From Flavobacterium covae (GTDB lineage Bacteria; Bacteroidota; Bacteroidia; Flavobacteriales; Flavobacteriaceae): 64,000 nt of DNA. Positions within the stretch are counted from its first letter, which is position 1. Each line of letters opens with the position of its first letter. The translations under genes and the position numbers were made by a program. The stretch lies in NCBI GenBank assembly GCA_019565575.1, contig CP067379.1, positions 124,001 to 188,000 on the forward strand. Reading direction: 5' to 3'. Of the stretch, positions 11,266 to 21,199 are shown piece by piece. Under the pieces are notes generated by a model, which saw nothing but the letters and a program-made list of their open reading frames with translations, did no database searches and was not told the origin of the DNA.

Positions 11266-11456
11266 TTATTGAAGCTCTCTTTTAGTTAATTCAGTTGCGA
11301 TTCTCGCTACTGAACGTCTGATACTTCTAATTTGAAGTGGATTCTCGATTGGAGAAATAGCATGAGCAATTTTCAGGTCGGCATAAGTCTTTTTAATTGA
11401 ACTAGCTTTTCTTGTAACTCAGCTGCAGATAGATTTTTAATTTCTGATTGTTTCAT
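11266..11456 (-). CDS. rpmC: 50S ribosomal protein L29 (one homopolymer frameshift)
   Basis: A small gene recovered by reading: MKQSEIKNLSAAELQEK, with SPIENPLQIRSIRR and the end ATELTKRELQ. Corrected length 63 residues. One base is missing at the T-run 11390–11394, after LVQLKK. L29 lies at the peptide exit tunnel and contacts trigger factor and SRP. Between rplP and rpsQ as expected. Confidence 0.92.
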
Positions 11457-11468
11457 AATCTTCTTATA

Positions 11469-11894
11469 TTATGCTTCGAAATCTCTAGCAACGACGAATT
11501 TAGTTTTTACTGGTAATTTTTGAGCTGCAAGACGTAAAGCCTCTTTTGCAACTGCTAGTGGTACGCCACCTACCTCAAACATAATTCTTCCTGGTTTAAC
11601 AACAGCAGCCCAGTATTCAACTGCACCTTTACCTTTACCCATACGTACTTCAAGAGGCTTCTTAGTGATAGGTTTGTCTGGGAAAATTTTGATCCATAAT
11701 TGCCCTTCACGTTTCATATAACGAGTTGCTGCAATACGAGCCGCTTCGATTTGGCGTGAAGTTAAGAAAGCACCTGTTTCGTGAACCGATTTAATTCCAA
11801 ACATTCCATTTGAAAGTTCGTGACCTCTATTAGAGTTCCCTTTCATTCTACCTTTCTGTACCTTACGGTATTTTGTTCTTTTAGGCTGTAACAT
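11469..11894 (-). CDS. rplP: 50S ribosomal protein L16
   Basis: L16 near the peptidyl transferase centre, 141 residues, intact. [19 protein letters not shown], then [20 protein letters not shown] and the signature [17 protein letters not shown]. 18 bases after rpsC. Confidence 0.97.
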   Translation of the reverse strand: MLQPKRTKYRKVQKGRMKGNSNRGHELSNGMFGIKSVHETGAFLTSRQIEAARIAATRYMKREGQLWIKIFPDKPITKKPLEVRMGKGKGAVEYWAAVVKPGRIMFEVGGVPLAVAKEALRLAAQKLPVKTKFVVARDFEA

Positions 11895-11912
11895 TTTTCT
11901 TTAATTTAAAAA

Positions 11913-12657
11913 TTACTTTCTTTTACGAGCTCCTTGTTTACCGTTTGATTTTCCACCACGTGGAGCATCACCACCCTTACCACCTTGTGCAGCTTTTTTA
12001 TCCATACCTACAAGTGGAGAAAGGTCTCTTTTACCGTAAACTTCACCTTTCATGATCCATACTTTAACCCCCATTCTACCATAAGTAGTATGCGCTTCAA
12101 CTTAAAGCATAATCAATGTCAGCTCTGAAAGTTGATAGAGGAATACGTCCTTCTTTGAAACTTTCTGAACGTGCCATTTCAGCACCATTTAAACGACCAG
12201 AAATCATTACTTTGATACCTTCAGCGTTCATTCTCATAGAAGCTGCAATAGCCATTTTGATTGCTCTTCTGTAAGAAATACGACCTTCAATTTGACGACA
12301 GATGCTATTAGCAACTAAATAAGCGTCTAACTCAGGTCTTTTGATTTCAAAGATGTTGATTTGAACCTCTTTGTCAGTAATTTTCTTAAGTTCTTCTTTT
12401 AACTTGTCTACCTCTTGACCACCTTTCCCGATAATGATACCAGGTCTAGCAGTAGTGATAGTAACGGTTACAAGTTTTAAAGTTCTCTCGATGATTACTT
12501 TTGACACACTAGCTTTTGATAAACGAGCGTGGATATACTTTCTGATTTTGTAATCTTCAGCGATTTTATCACCGTAGTCATTACCACCATACCAGTTAGA
12601 ATCCCATCCTCTGATGATACCAAGGCGATTTCCGATTGGATTAGTCTTTTGTCCCAT
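11913..12657 (-). CDS. rpsC: 30S ribosomal protein S3 (one frameshift)
   Basis: S3, mRNA entry-channel protein. Corrected length 247 residues. The KH domain ([13 protein letters not shown]) and C-terminal domain ([19 protein letters not shown]) are in frame; the conserved [18 protein letters not shown] follows in another frame. The extra base lies near CTTCAAC (12095–12101, minus GTTGAAG), a relative of the CTGGAAG site class. The C-terminus is a basic Gly/Lys-rich extension ([15 protein letters not shown]). Confidence 0.94.
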
Positions 12658-12662
12658 CTTTA

Positions 12663-13074
12663 TTAATTGCTTTGTGTGTTATTAATTGATCCTAATACGA
12701 TTGTTACGTGATTAGAACGTTTTCTAATTCTGTGTGCACGACCTTGTGGTGCTGGACGTAATCTTTTTAACATCATACCACCATCCACTTTGATCTCTTT
12801 TACAAATAAGCCTGCTTCCAGCTACATCACCTTCACTATTTTTTTGCTCCCAGTTATTGATTGCAGATAATAAAAGTTTTTCTAATTTTCTTGAAGCTTC
12901 TTTTTGACTAAAACGTAATATGTTTAGTGCATTCTCAACTTTCTGACCTCTTACCAAGTCTGCTACTAAGCGCATTTTTCTAGGTGAAGTAGGGCAGTTA
13001 TTTAACTTAGCAAATGCGATAGACTTATTAGCCTCTTTTCTTGCCTCTGCTGTTTCTCTTTTACGAACTCCCAT
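12663..13074 (-). CDS. rplV: 50S ribosomal protein L22 (one CTGGAAG frameshift)
   Basis: L22 of the peptide exit tunnel. Corrected length 136 residues. Core [20 protein letters not shown] is in the first frame; the beta-hairpin and signature [19 protein letters not shown] follow after CTTCCAG (12815–12821) is read as CTTCAG ([13 protein letters not shown]). Ends SINNTQSN at 12663. Confidence 0.95.
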
Positions 13075-13082
13075 GTCTTCTT

Positions 13083-13362
13083 TTATTTTTTACCTTTATT
13101 TTTAGCTCCAGCGTGACCTCTAAAAGATCTAGTTGGTGAAAACTCACCTAACTTGTGTCCTACCATGTTTTCAGTAACATATACTGGAACAAATTGACGA
13201 CCGTTGTGAACTGCGATTGTTTGTCCTACGAAATCAGGAGTAATCATTGAAGCTCTAGACCAAGTTTTAACAACATTCTTGTTTCCTGCTTCCAGCATTC
13301 TCCAATACTTTCTTCTCTAATTTATAGTGTACGAAAGGTCCTTTTTTTAATGAACGTGCCAT
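13083..13362 (-). CDS. rpsS: 30S ribosomal protein S19 (one CTGGAAG frameshift)
   Basis: S19 of the small-subunit head. Corrected length 92 residues. The true start is at 13362 ([19 protein letters not shown]); the later Met at 13298 is internal. The break is CTTCCAG (13289–13295), read as CTTCAG giving [15 protein letters not shown]. Diagnostic part [19 protein letters not shown]. Confidence 0.95.
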
Positions 13363-13368
13363 ATCTTA

Positions 13369-14193
13369 TTATTTCTTTCTACGTTCTACAATATACTTGT
13401 TGCTCGGGTTTTGTTTAGCACGGGTTCTATAACCTTTAGCCGGTAAACCTTTTCTTGAACGTGGGTGACCTCCAGATGAACGTCCTTCACCACCACCCAT
13501 TGGGTGATCAACAGGGTTCATTGCTACCGGTCTAGTTCTTGGTCTTCTACCTAACCATCTAGATCTACCTGCCTTACCAGAAACAATTAACTGGTGGTCA
13601 GAGTTAGAAACTGCTCCGATTGTTGCAGTACAAGTTAATAAGATTAATCTTGTTTCTCCAGAAGGCATTTTGATAGTAGCATATTTACCATCACGAGCCA
13701 TTAACTGAGCAAATGTACCTGCCGAACGAGCGATTGTTGCACCTTGACCTGGACGTAACTCAATACAAGAAATTACTGTTCCTAGAGGAATTTTGCTTAA
13801 TGGCATAGTGTTACCGATTTCTGGAGCTACATCAGCACCTGAAATAACAGTTTGTCCTACTTTTAAACCATTTTGAGCAATGATATATCTTTTTTCACCA
13901 TCAGCATAAGCTAATAACGCGATAAAAGCAGTTCTGTTTGGATCATACTCAATTGATTTCACTGTAGCTGGAATACCATCTTTAGTTCTTTTGAAATCAA
14001 TGATACGATATCTTTGTTTGTGACCACCGCCTGTATAGCGCATAGTCATCTTTCCTTGACTATTTCTACCTCCAGATGATTTTTTCGGCGCGATTAATGA
14101 ACGCTCCGGCTTATCAGTAGTAATGGCGTCAAAACCATTAACAACTCTAAAACGCTGACCTGGGGTAATAGGTTTTAATTTTCTTACTGACAT
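13369..14193 (-). CDS. rplB: 50S ribosomal protein L2
   Basis: L2, needed for subunit joining and peptidyl transfer, 274 residues, intact. [18 protein letters not shown], then [15 protein letters not shown], and the functional loop with the essential His in [17 protein letters not shown]. Ten bases after rplW. Confidence 0.97.
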   Translation of the reverse strand: MSVRKLKPITPGQRFRVVNGFDAITTDKPERSLIAPKKSSGGRNSQGKMTMRYTGGGHKQRYRIIDFKRTKDGIPATVKSIEYDPNRTAFIALLAYADGEKRYIIAQNGLKVGQTVISGADVAPEIGNTMPLSKIPLGTVISCIELRPGQGATIARSAGTFAQLMARDGKYATIKMPSGETRLILLTCTATIGAVSNSDHQLIVSGKAGRSRWLGRRPRTRPVAMNPVDHPMGGGEGRSSGGHPRSRKGLPAKGYRTRAKQNPSNKYIVERRKK

Positions 14194-14203
14194 CTTACTT
14201 TAC

Positions 14204-14491
14204 TTAGTTGTTGTAAAAATCAATTGTTTCTCCTTCTTTAACTTGTACGATTGCTTTTTTATAAGCATTAGTTTTCCCTGATATCATACCACTTTTTGTA
14301 TATTTAGTAGTACGATCTGGACGTACATTCATTGTATTTACCTCTACAACAGTTACACCATAAGCAGCCTCAACAGCTTTCTTAATTTGAACTTTGTTAG
14401 CTTTTTTATCTACAACGAAACCAAAACGGTTGAATATTTCTCCGTCTTTAGTTACTTTTTCTGTAACGATAGGTTTTATAATGATACTCAT
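14204..14491 (-). CDS. rplW: 50S ribosomal protein L23
   Basis: L23, docking site for trigger factor and SRP at the tunnel exit, 95 residues, intact. MSIIIKPIVTEKVTKDGE and the segment KKANKVQIKKAVEAAYGVTV are typical. Confidence 0.96.
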   Translation of the reverse strand: MSIIIKPIVTEKVTKDGEIFNRFGFVVDKKANKVQIKKAVEAAYGVTVVEVNTMNVRPDRTTKYTKSGMISGKTNAYKKAIVQVKEGETIDFYNN

Positions 14492-14497
14492 GGCCTA

Positions 14498-15127
14498 TTA
14501 TTTGCTTAAATTTTGTTCGATTCCTTCTAAAGATCCCTCTAAAAGAACTAAATTATTTGCGTTTAATATCGCATAAGTACTTAATTCTGAGTTAGTGATT
14601 ACAGAAGATTTTTGTAAGTTACGAGATGATAAATAAACATTTTTGTTTTCACCACCTAAAACGAACAATGATTTTTTGTTTTCTAACCCTAACGCTTTTA
14701 ACACGTTAATGAAATTTTTAGTACTTGGAGCTTCGAAACCGAAGTCTTCTAATACGATTAAGTTAGATTCTTTCGCCTTTAAAGCTAAAGCAGATTTACG
14801 AGCTAAACGCTTTAATGCTTTATTTAATTTAAAAGAATAGTTTCTTGGTCTTGGACCGAAAACAGTTCCTCCTCCTTTAAACAAAGGACTCTTTTTAGAT
14901 CCTGCACGAGCAGTACCAGTTCCTTTTTGTTTTTTAATTTTACGAGTACTACCAGCAACTTCAGCTCTTTCTTTAGCTTTGTGTGTCCCTTGACGTTGAT
15001 TAGCCAAATATTGTTTCACATCTAAGTAAAGAGCATGGTTATTAGGCTCAATTGCGAAAACTGAATCAGAAAGCTGTACTTTTCTTCCAGTATCTTTTCC
15101 GTTGATATCTAATACTTTTACTTCCAT
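14498..15127 (-). CDS. rplD: 50S ribosomal protein L4
   Basis: L4, tunnel-wall protein, 209 residues, intact. [19 protein letters not shown], then the basic loop KQKGTGTARAGSKKSPLFKG followed by PRPRNYSFKLNKALKR. Overlaps the rplC stop by one base. Confidence 0.96.
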   Translation of the reverse strand: MEVKVLDINGKDTGRKVQLSDSVFAIEPNNHALYLDVKQYLANQRQGTHKAKERAEVAGSTRKIKKQKGTGTARAGSKKSPLFKGGGTVFGPRPRNYSFKLNKALKRLARKSALALKAKESNLIVLEDFGFEAPSTKNFINVLKALGLENKKSLFVLGGENKNVYLSSRNLQKSSVITNSELSTYAILNANNLVLLEGSLEGIEQNLSK

Positions 15128-15743
15128 TACTTCTGAATGATTACATAAGAGTCTTTATGCCCAGGAACACATCCTTTAACAACAAGTAGGTTCTTTTCAG
15201 CAACTACTCTTAAAACTCTAAGATTTTGAACTTTAACATTGTCTCCACCCATTCTTCCAGCCATACGCATTCCTTTGAATACTCTAGAAGGATAAGATGA
15301 AGCACCTACTGAACCTGGTGCTCTTAAACGGTTGTGCTGACCGTGAGTAACTTGTCCAACACCACCAAATCCGTGACGTTTTACAACCCCTTGAAAACCT
15401 TTACCTTTAGAAACACCTTGAACATCTACGAATTCACCTTCAGCGAATAAGTCTACAGTGATCACATCACCTAATTTGTGCTCATTTTCAAACCCTTGAA
15501 TTCAACAACTTTCTTTTTCGCAACTGTCCCAGCTTTTTTGAAGTGACCTTCAGCAGCTTTTGTAGTGTGCTTTGCAGATTTGTCATCGAAACCAAGTTGA
15601 AGAGCCTCATACCCGTCAACCTCATTGGTTCTGACTTGGGTAACAACGCAAGGACCAACTTCAATAACAGTACAAGGAATATTTTTCCCGTTCTCGTCGA
15701 AGATGCTAGTCATTCCGATTTTCTTTCCGATTAACCCAGACAT
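15127..15743 (-). CDS. rplC: 50S ribosomal protein L3 (one frameshift)
   Basis: L3, assembly initiator near the peptidyl transferase centre. Start set at 15743 ([19 protein letters not shown]), just downstream of a full promoter; codons further upstream are spacer. Corrected length 205 residues. One base is missing near 15496 ([19 protein letters not shown]); the C-terminal part has [13 protein letters not shown] and [15 protein letters not shown]. Confidence 0.94.
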
Positions 15744-15793
15744 ACTTAAATAATTAATTATTAATAATATATAAAACTCTAATTTTGAGTGCG

Positions 15794-15824
15794 CAAAAGT
15801 AAGCATTATGTTTTGAATATCAAA
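15794..15824 (-). promoter_or_regulatory. Promoter for rplC and downstream ribosomal genes
   Basis: On the minus strand TTTG (15824–15821), 19 bases, TACTTTTG (15801–15794): an exact match to the Bacteroidota promoter TTTG-N19-TAnnTTTG, about 50 bases before the rplC ATG. It overlaps the inverted repeat at 15801–15835. Confidence 0.75.
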
Positions 15825-15835
15825 ACATAATGCTT
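15801..15835. terminator. Perfect inverted repeat between rpsJ and rplC
   Basis: Sixteen-base arms (AAGCATTATGTTTTGA and its complement) around a 3-base loop, in the 116-base gap that separates rpsJ from rplC. On the transcript it would form a strong hairpin followed by a short U-stretch (ACUUUUG), so it can end or attenuate the rpsL–rpsJ transcript; the rplC promoter is built into the same bases. Confidence 0.6.
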
Positions 15836-15859
15836 AAATATTTTAATTTAAGTGATTTA

Positions 15860-16165
15860 TCACACTTTAATTTCAACTTCTACTCCACTTGGAAGCTCTA
15901 ATTTCATTAAAGCGTCGATCGTTTTTGAAGATGAAGAATAAATATCTAACAATCTTTTATATGAACTCACTTCGAATTGTTCTCTTGATTTTTTGTTTAC
16001 GTGCGGAGAACGTAACACAGTGAAAATCTTTTTGTTAGTAGGTAATGGAATTGGACCAGTAACTACTGCACCTGTACTTTTTACAGTTTTTACGATTTTT
16101 TCTGCTGATTTATCAACCAACATATGATCGTAAGATTTTAATTTTATTCTGATTTTTTGACTCAT
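15860..16165 (-). CDS. rpsJ: 30S ribosomal protein S10
   Basis: S10, also NusE, the NusB/NusG partner in antitermination; 101 residues, intact. [19 protein letters not shown], then [19 protein letters not shown]. It follows fusA by 11 bases and is separated from rplC by a hairpin/promoter region. Confidence 0.97.
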   Translation of the reverse strand: MSQKIRIKLKSYDHMLVDKSAEKIVKTVKSTGAVVTGPIPLPTNKKIFTVLRSPHVNKKSREQFEVSSYKRLLDIYSSSSKTIDALMKLELPSGVEVEIKV

Positions 16166-16176
16166 TTTCTTAAAAA

Positions 16177-18322
16177 TTAAGCGTTACCTTTAGCTTTCTT
16201 AATTACTGCCTCTGAAATGTTAGATGGAGTTTCTTCGTAGTGAGAAAATTCCATTGTTGATGTAGCACGACCTGAAGATAATGTTCTTAAAGTAGTTACA
16301 TAACCAAACATTTCTGATAATGGAACGTTTGCTTTAATAGTCTTAGCACCGTTTCTATCACCCATATCATTTACTTGACCACGACGACGGTTTAAGTCAC
16401 CTACGATATCACCCATGTTTTCTTCTGGAGTGATAACTTCAATTTTCATGATTGGCTCAAGGATTACAGCTCCAGCAGCTTTTGCCACTTCTTTGTAACC
16501 TAATTTAGCAGCTAATTCAAAAGATAAAGCATCTGAATCCACCGCGTGGTAAGAACCGTCTAATAAAGTTACTTTTAAACTATCCACAACATATCCTGCT
16601 AAAGGACCTTGTTTCATAGCTTCTCTGAAACCTTTTTCAACAGCTGGAATATATTCCTTAGGAACGTTACCACCTTTAACTTCATTAACAAACGTTAACC
16701 CGACAGCCCCTGCTTCCAGCTGGCTCTAAACGGAAAACGATATCACCGAATTTACCACGTCCACCCGATTGTTTTTTATAAACTTCACGGTGTTGCGCAG
16801 ATTTTGTAAAGGCTTCTTTGTACTCTACCTGAGGCTCACCTTGATCTACTTCAACCTTGAACTCACGTTTCATACGGTCTACTAAGATATCTAAGTGAAG
16901 CTCACCCATACCAGAGATAATCGTTTGACCTGAAGCCTCATCAGTTCTAACTGTAAATGTTGGATCTTCTTCAGCTAATTTAGCCAAAGCCATACCCATT
17001 TTATCTACGTCAGCTTTTGTTTTAGGCTCAATAGCGATACCAATTACTGGATCAGGGAATTTCATTGATTCAAGGATGATAGGATTTTTCTCATCACACA
17101 TTGTATCACCTGTCTTGATATCTTTAAAACCTACTGCCGCTCCAATATCACCTGCCTCGATATATTCGATTGGATTTTGCTTGTTAGCGTGCATTTGGTA
17201 GATACGAGAGATACGTTCTTTATTTCCTGAACGCGTGTTCAAGATATAAGAACCTGCATCTAAACGACCAGAATAAGCACGGAAGAACGCTAAACGACCA
17301 ACGTAAGGGTCAGTAGCAATTTTAAATGCTAAAGCAGCAAACGGCTCTTTTACATCTGGACGACGTAAGATTTTAGTTTGATCTTCTTCTAATAAATCTG
17401 CATCATCAGGGTGAATCCCTTCGATACCTTCTTTATCTAAAGGAGATGGTAAATATTTACAAACTGCATCTAACATGAACTGAACTCCTTTGTTTTTGAA
17501 TGAAGATCCACATAACATTGGAATAATAGCCATATCAATAGTCGCAGCACGTAACGCGTTATTAATTTCGTCTTCAGTAATTGAATTTTCATCTTCCATG
17601 TACTTATCTAATAAGTTTTCATCATAAGAAGCGATCTCTTCAATTAATTTAGAACGATATTCCTTTACTTCATCAACCATATCCGCAGGGATATCAATAA
17701 TATCAAAAGTAGCACCTTGTGTTTCATCATGCCATACAATAGCTTGATTTTTCACCAAGTCAACTACTCCTTTAAAATCGTTTTCCTCACCGATTGGCAA
17801 TGTAATAGCTACTGCATTAGAACGTAACATATCCTTAACTTGTTGACACACATTAAGGAAGTTAGAACCTTGACGGTCCATTTTATTTACGAATCCCATA
17901 CGAGGAACTCTATATTGGTCAGCTAATCTCCAGTTTGTCTCAGATTGAGGCTCAACACCATCAACTGCAGAAAACAAGAATACTAAACCATCTAATACAC
18001 GTAATGAACGGTTTACCTCTACTGTAAAGTCAACGTGACCTGGAGTATCGATAATATTAAAGTGGTAAGGCTTAGATTCTGCAATGTTTTTACCTTGATC
18101 AGTTGGAAAATTCCAAGTACAAGTTGTAGCTGCAGAAGTAATAGTAATACCTCTTTCTTGCTCCTGAGCCATCCAGTCCATAGTAGCAGCACCATCGTGC
18201 ACCTCACCAATTTTGTGAGACTTACCTGTATAGAACAAGATACGCTCTGTAGTGGTAGTTTTACCTGCATCGATGTGAGCAGCAATACCAATATTTCTAG
18301 TATATTTTAAATCTCTTGCCAT
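16177..18322 (-). CDS. fusA: Elongation factor G (one CTGGAAG frameshift)
   Basis: EF-G, the translocation GTPase. Corrected length 714 residues. G1 [15 protein letters not shown] near residue 17, G3 [13 protein letters not shown]4 NKMD; domain II–III with [14 protein letters not shown]; domain IV/V after the break ([29 protein letters not shown] [16 protein letters not shown]). The break is CTTCCAG (16713–16719); read as CTTCAG it gives [18 protein letters not shown]. Other CTGAAG copies in the same gene are intact (for example near 16928 and 17575). Confidence 0.96.
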
Positions 18323-18333
18323 TTCTTTACGAA

Positions 18334-18809
18334 TTAAAATCTAAAGTGAGAGAATGCTTTATTAGCTTCCGCCATTTTATGAGTATCCATTCTTTTCTTA
18401 ACAGCAGCACCTTCTTCTTTAGCCGCAGCTAAAATTTCAGACGCTAAACGAGCTGCCATAGATTTCTCATTTCTTCTTCTAGCATAAAGAATTAACCATT
18501 TCATCGACATAGAAATTTTTCTATCTGGACGAATTGGCATTGGTATTTGAAAAGTAGCACCTCCCACACGACGAGAACGAACTTCTACGTGAGGCATAAC
18601 ATTAGTTAAAGCATCTTTCCAAATTTCTAATGATGTCTTTTCAGCATCTTGCTTTTTAGTTTCAACGATCTCTAAAGCATCGTAGAATACTGCAAAAGCA
18701 GTCGATTTTTTACCATCCCACATTAAGTTGTTCACAAAACGTGTAACTAATTGATCGTTAAATTTTGGATCTGGTAAAAGAGGTCTTTTTTGGCCTGTCT
18801 TTTTCTCAT
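18334..18809 (-). CDS. rpsG: 30S ribosomal protein S7 (one homopolymer frameshift)
   Basis: S7, head-domain assembly initiator. Corrected length 158 residues. The true start is at 18809 ([17 protein letters not shown]); one T is missing at 18786–18791 so a naive reading begins only at [11 protein letters not shown] (18735). Core: [29 protein letters not shown], ends KAFSHFRF. Confidence 0.94.
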
Positions 18810-18830
18810 TTCTTTTTGTTACTTTTTTAA

Positions 18831-18909
18831 AGTTTCAAGTTTCAAGTTTGAAGTTTCAAGTTTACAGCTCTTCGCTTTTCACTAATTACTTTTCACTTTT
18901 CACTCTTTA
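18831..18909. repeat. Short tandem repeats in rpsG–rpsL spacer
   Basis: About five 7-base units AGTTTCA (18831–18864, one with AGTTTGA) followed by a TTTTCACT-type repeat (18873–18909). It fills an unusually long spacer of an otherwise tightly packed operon. Simple repeats like these occur between flavobacterial genes; no function is apparent. Confidence 0.7.
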
Positions 18910-18921
18910 CTTAATTAAAAA

Positions 18922-19302
18922 TTACTTTTTGTCTTTAGGGCGTTTAGCACCATATTTAGATCTTCTTTGTAAACGACCGTTAACTCCGGCAGTATCCAAA
19001 GCACCACGTACGATGTGGTATCTAACTCCTGGTAAATCTTTTACCCTTCCACCTCTAACTAATACTATCGAGTGCTCTTGTAGATTGTGTCCTTCTCCTG
19101 GGATGTAAGCATTTACTTCATTACCGTTAGTCAAACGTACACGCGCAACTTTACGCATTGCAGAGTTTGGCTTTTTAGGCGTTGTAGTATATACACGCGT
19201 ACAAACCCCTCTTCTTTGAGGACAAGAATCCAAAGCAGCCGATTTACTCTTCTTAGTTAATTTGGCTCTTCCAGTTCTTACTAATTGTTGAATTGTTGGC
19301 AT
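18922..19302 (-). CDS. rpsL: 30S ribosomal protein S12
   Basis: S12 of the decoding centre, 126 residues, intact; first gene of the superoperon. [37 protein letters not shown] and the loop [24 protein letters not shown]. The lysines at positions that mutate to streptomycin resistance in other species are the wild-type residues. Confidence 0.97.
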   Translation of the reverse strand: MPTIQQLVRTGRAKLTKKSKSAALDSCPQRRGVCTRVYTTTPKKPNSAMRKVARVRLTNGNEVNAYIPGEGHNLQEHSIVLVRGGRVKDLPGVRYHIVRGALDTAGVNGRLQRRSKYGAKRPKDKK

Positions 19303-19336
19303 AATTAATACTAAATTATTTACTAGTTTATAAAAT

Positions 19337-19353
19337 CCCGCTATTTACGCGGG
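19337..19353 (-). promoter_or_regulatory. Leader hairpin of the rpsL operon
   Basis: CCCGC and GCGGG arms around a 7-base loop, starting only a few bases downstream of the -7 box, so at the very 5' end of the mRNA, followed by AUUUUAU. It could stabilise the transcript or attenuate it. Confidence 0.45.
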
Positions 19354-19356
19354 CTG

Positions 19357-19387
19357 CAAAGGTATATATAATTTCCAAAAAAACAAA
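19357..19387 (-). promoter_or_regulatory. Promoter of the rpsL ribosomal superoperon
   Basis: On the minus strand TTTG (19387–19384), exactly 19 bases, then TACCTTTG (19364–19357). This is the Bacteroidota sigma-ABfr consensus TTTG-N19-TAnnTTTG, about 55 bases before the rpsL ATG. Confidence 0.85.
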
Positions 19388-19433
19388 CTCTAAAACATTA
19401 ATTTTCAGCACTATTCTTTTCTACACAATCAAA

Positions 19434-21117
19434 ATGATTTTTTTACATTATTTTTACCCCAAAAGACAAGCCTTGAAACCTTTTTATTATATCATATTTT
19501 TTTTTATTTTTCCTCACAAAAACTGGGGACAATACACTTACCTAGAAATCAAAGGAAACTCTACCTATCAAAGCAAAATAATAGATTCTATACCCTTTTC
19601 AAAAAAACATCTTGATTCTATTTCTCTTTTTAAAGAAATCAATAAAATCACTAAAACCTTAACTCAACAAGGCTACATAGAACAAAAAATAATATCCAAC
19701 ACTAAATTTAACGACAGCACACGCATCATAAAATATGAACTCGGGAGTCGTATACAAAAAATCCACATTTACCTAGGAAATCATAAAATCTTATTAGAGG
19801 AAAAACAGGACACTTTAAAAATAAATTTTAAAAACCTAGACACACAACTCTTAAATTTCACTAAGATATTAGAAAAAAAGGATTTCCTTTAACTGAAATA
19901 AAACTCTCCAACATAAAGAAAGAAAAACAAATTTTATACACAGAAATCACAATTCCTAAAGACACAAAAAGAAGTATTAGCGAAATACGAATAAATGGCT
20001 ATTCCAACTTTCCAAAAAATCATTTACATCATATACAAAAACACTATCAAAGAAAAACTTTTAATGAAAATATTTCTATAGAAATTAAAAATAGTTTTAA
20101 AAAATTTCCTTTTGCAAAACAATAAAAGAAGAAGAAGTTCTTTTCTCAAAGGACTCAACTATAATTTACGCTTATTTAGAAAAACAAAAAAAAAACACCT
20201 TTGACGGCTATATCGGATTCACTTCTTTAAAAAACAAACTAAAACTAAATGGTCATTTAGATTTAAAATTATTAAACACATTAAATTCAGGAGAAAAACT
20301 TAATCTATACTGGAACAATAATGGAGATCAGCAATCTCTTTTTAATTTAAGTTCTGAAATACCTTACATATTCAGAACTTCATTATCTTTAAAAGGCGAT
20401 TTAAACTTTTTCAAACAAGACAGCACTTTTCAGAAAACAAAATCCGAAATAGAATTAGGATATTTAATAAATTACAACACTCGTTGTTATATAGGTTACC
20501 AAGAAACTGAATCAAGCGACATACAAAACTCAAAACTAAGAACACTAACAGATTATAAAAATTATTTTTATACTATTAGCTTTCAATTGACAAATCAAAT
20601 TTCAAACGAAACACCGTTTAGCGAAAAAACGAATCTGATCTTTAAAACAGGAGCTGGAAAAAGAAACACAACAAACCATACAACACAATATTTCATATCC
20701 GCAGAATTATCTCATCTATTCTTATTCAACAACCAAAACAGCTTATTCATTAAAAGTCAAAATTATTATCTAAACAGCAATTTTTATTTAACCAATGAAT
20801 TATTCCGATTCGGCGGAATTAACTCCATCAGAGGTTTTAACGACAATAGCCTTCAAGCTCATTTCTTAACTTCAATCATATCAGAATATCGATATAAAAT
20901 CAACCACAACTTATACATACACAGTATTATTGACTACGCGCATACCGAAGATGCAACTTTAAAAACAAAGAACGACTTAAAAAGTTTTGGATTAGGTTTT
21001 TATTTAATCAACAAAAAAAGTCTTATTCACATACAATATAGCAATGGAAGAAGCAATAATACTGACTTAAAGATTAAAAATTCTATTTTTCACATAAATT
21101 TATCTTTTAATTTATAA
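19434..21117 (+). CDS. Omp85/BamA-like outer-membrane protein (two homopolymer frameshifts)
   Basis: Predicted outer-membrane beta-barrel protein of the Omp85 superfamily. Corrected length about 561 residues. A hydrophobic N-terminal segment serves as signal peptide (YYIIFFFIFPHKNWGQ); POTRA-like periplasmic parts follow (ITKTLTQQGYIEQKI, KKGFPLTEIKLSNI). The C-terminal half is amphipathic strand sequence with the Omp85 hallmark GGINSIRGFND and a terminal aromatic-rich strand ending NLSFNL. One A is missing at 19873–19879 and at 20116–20119. It lies divergent to rpsL. Substrate unknown; it is shorter than a true BamA (about 800 residues) and more like surface-antigen/TamA or ShlB-type relatives. 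Confidence 0.75.
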
Positions 21118-21199
21118 TAACCACTAAAAAATCAAATAAAAAAAATAAACTTTAAAATTTATTTCACATATTTGCATGAACTAATCAATTAATTATTTT

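Noticed and set aside
18019..18310. Open frames overlapping fusA on both strands
   Set aside because: Shadows of the conserved fusA GTPase region; low-complexity Leu/Ser-rich translations without relatives.
2108..18809. Pseudogenes in the ribosomal operon
   Set aside because: L17, RpoA, S5, L6, S8, L24, L29, S3, L22, S19, L3, EF-G and S7 all show a single indel but otherwise perfectly conserved protein on both sides. Essential single-copy genes cannot all be decayed; sequence error explains them.
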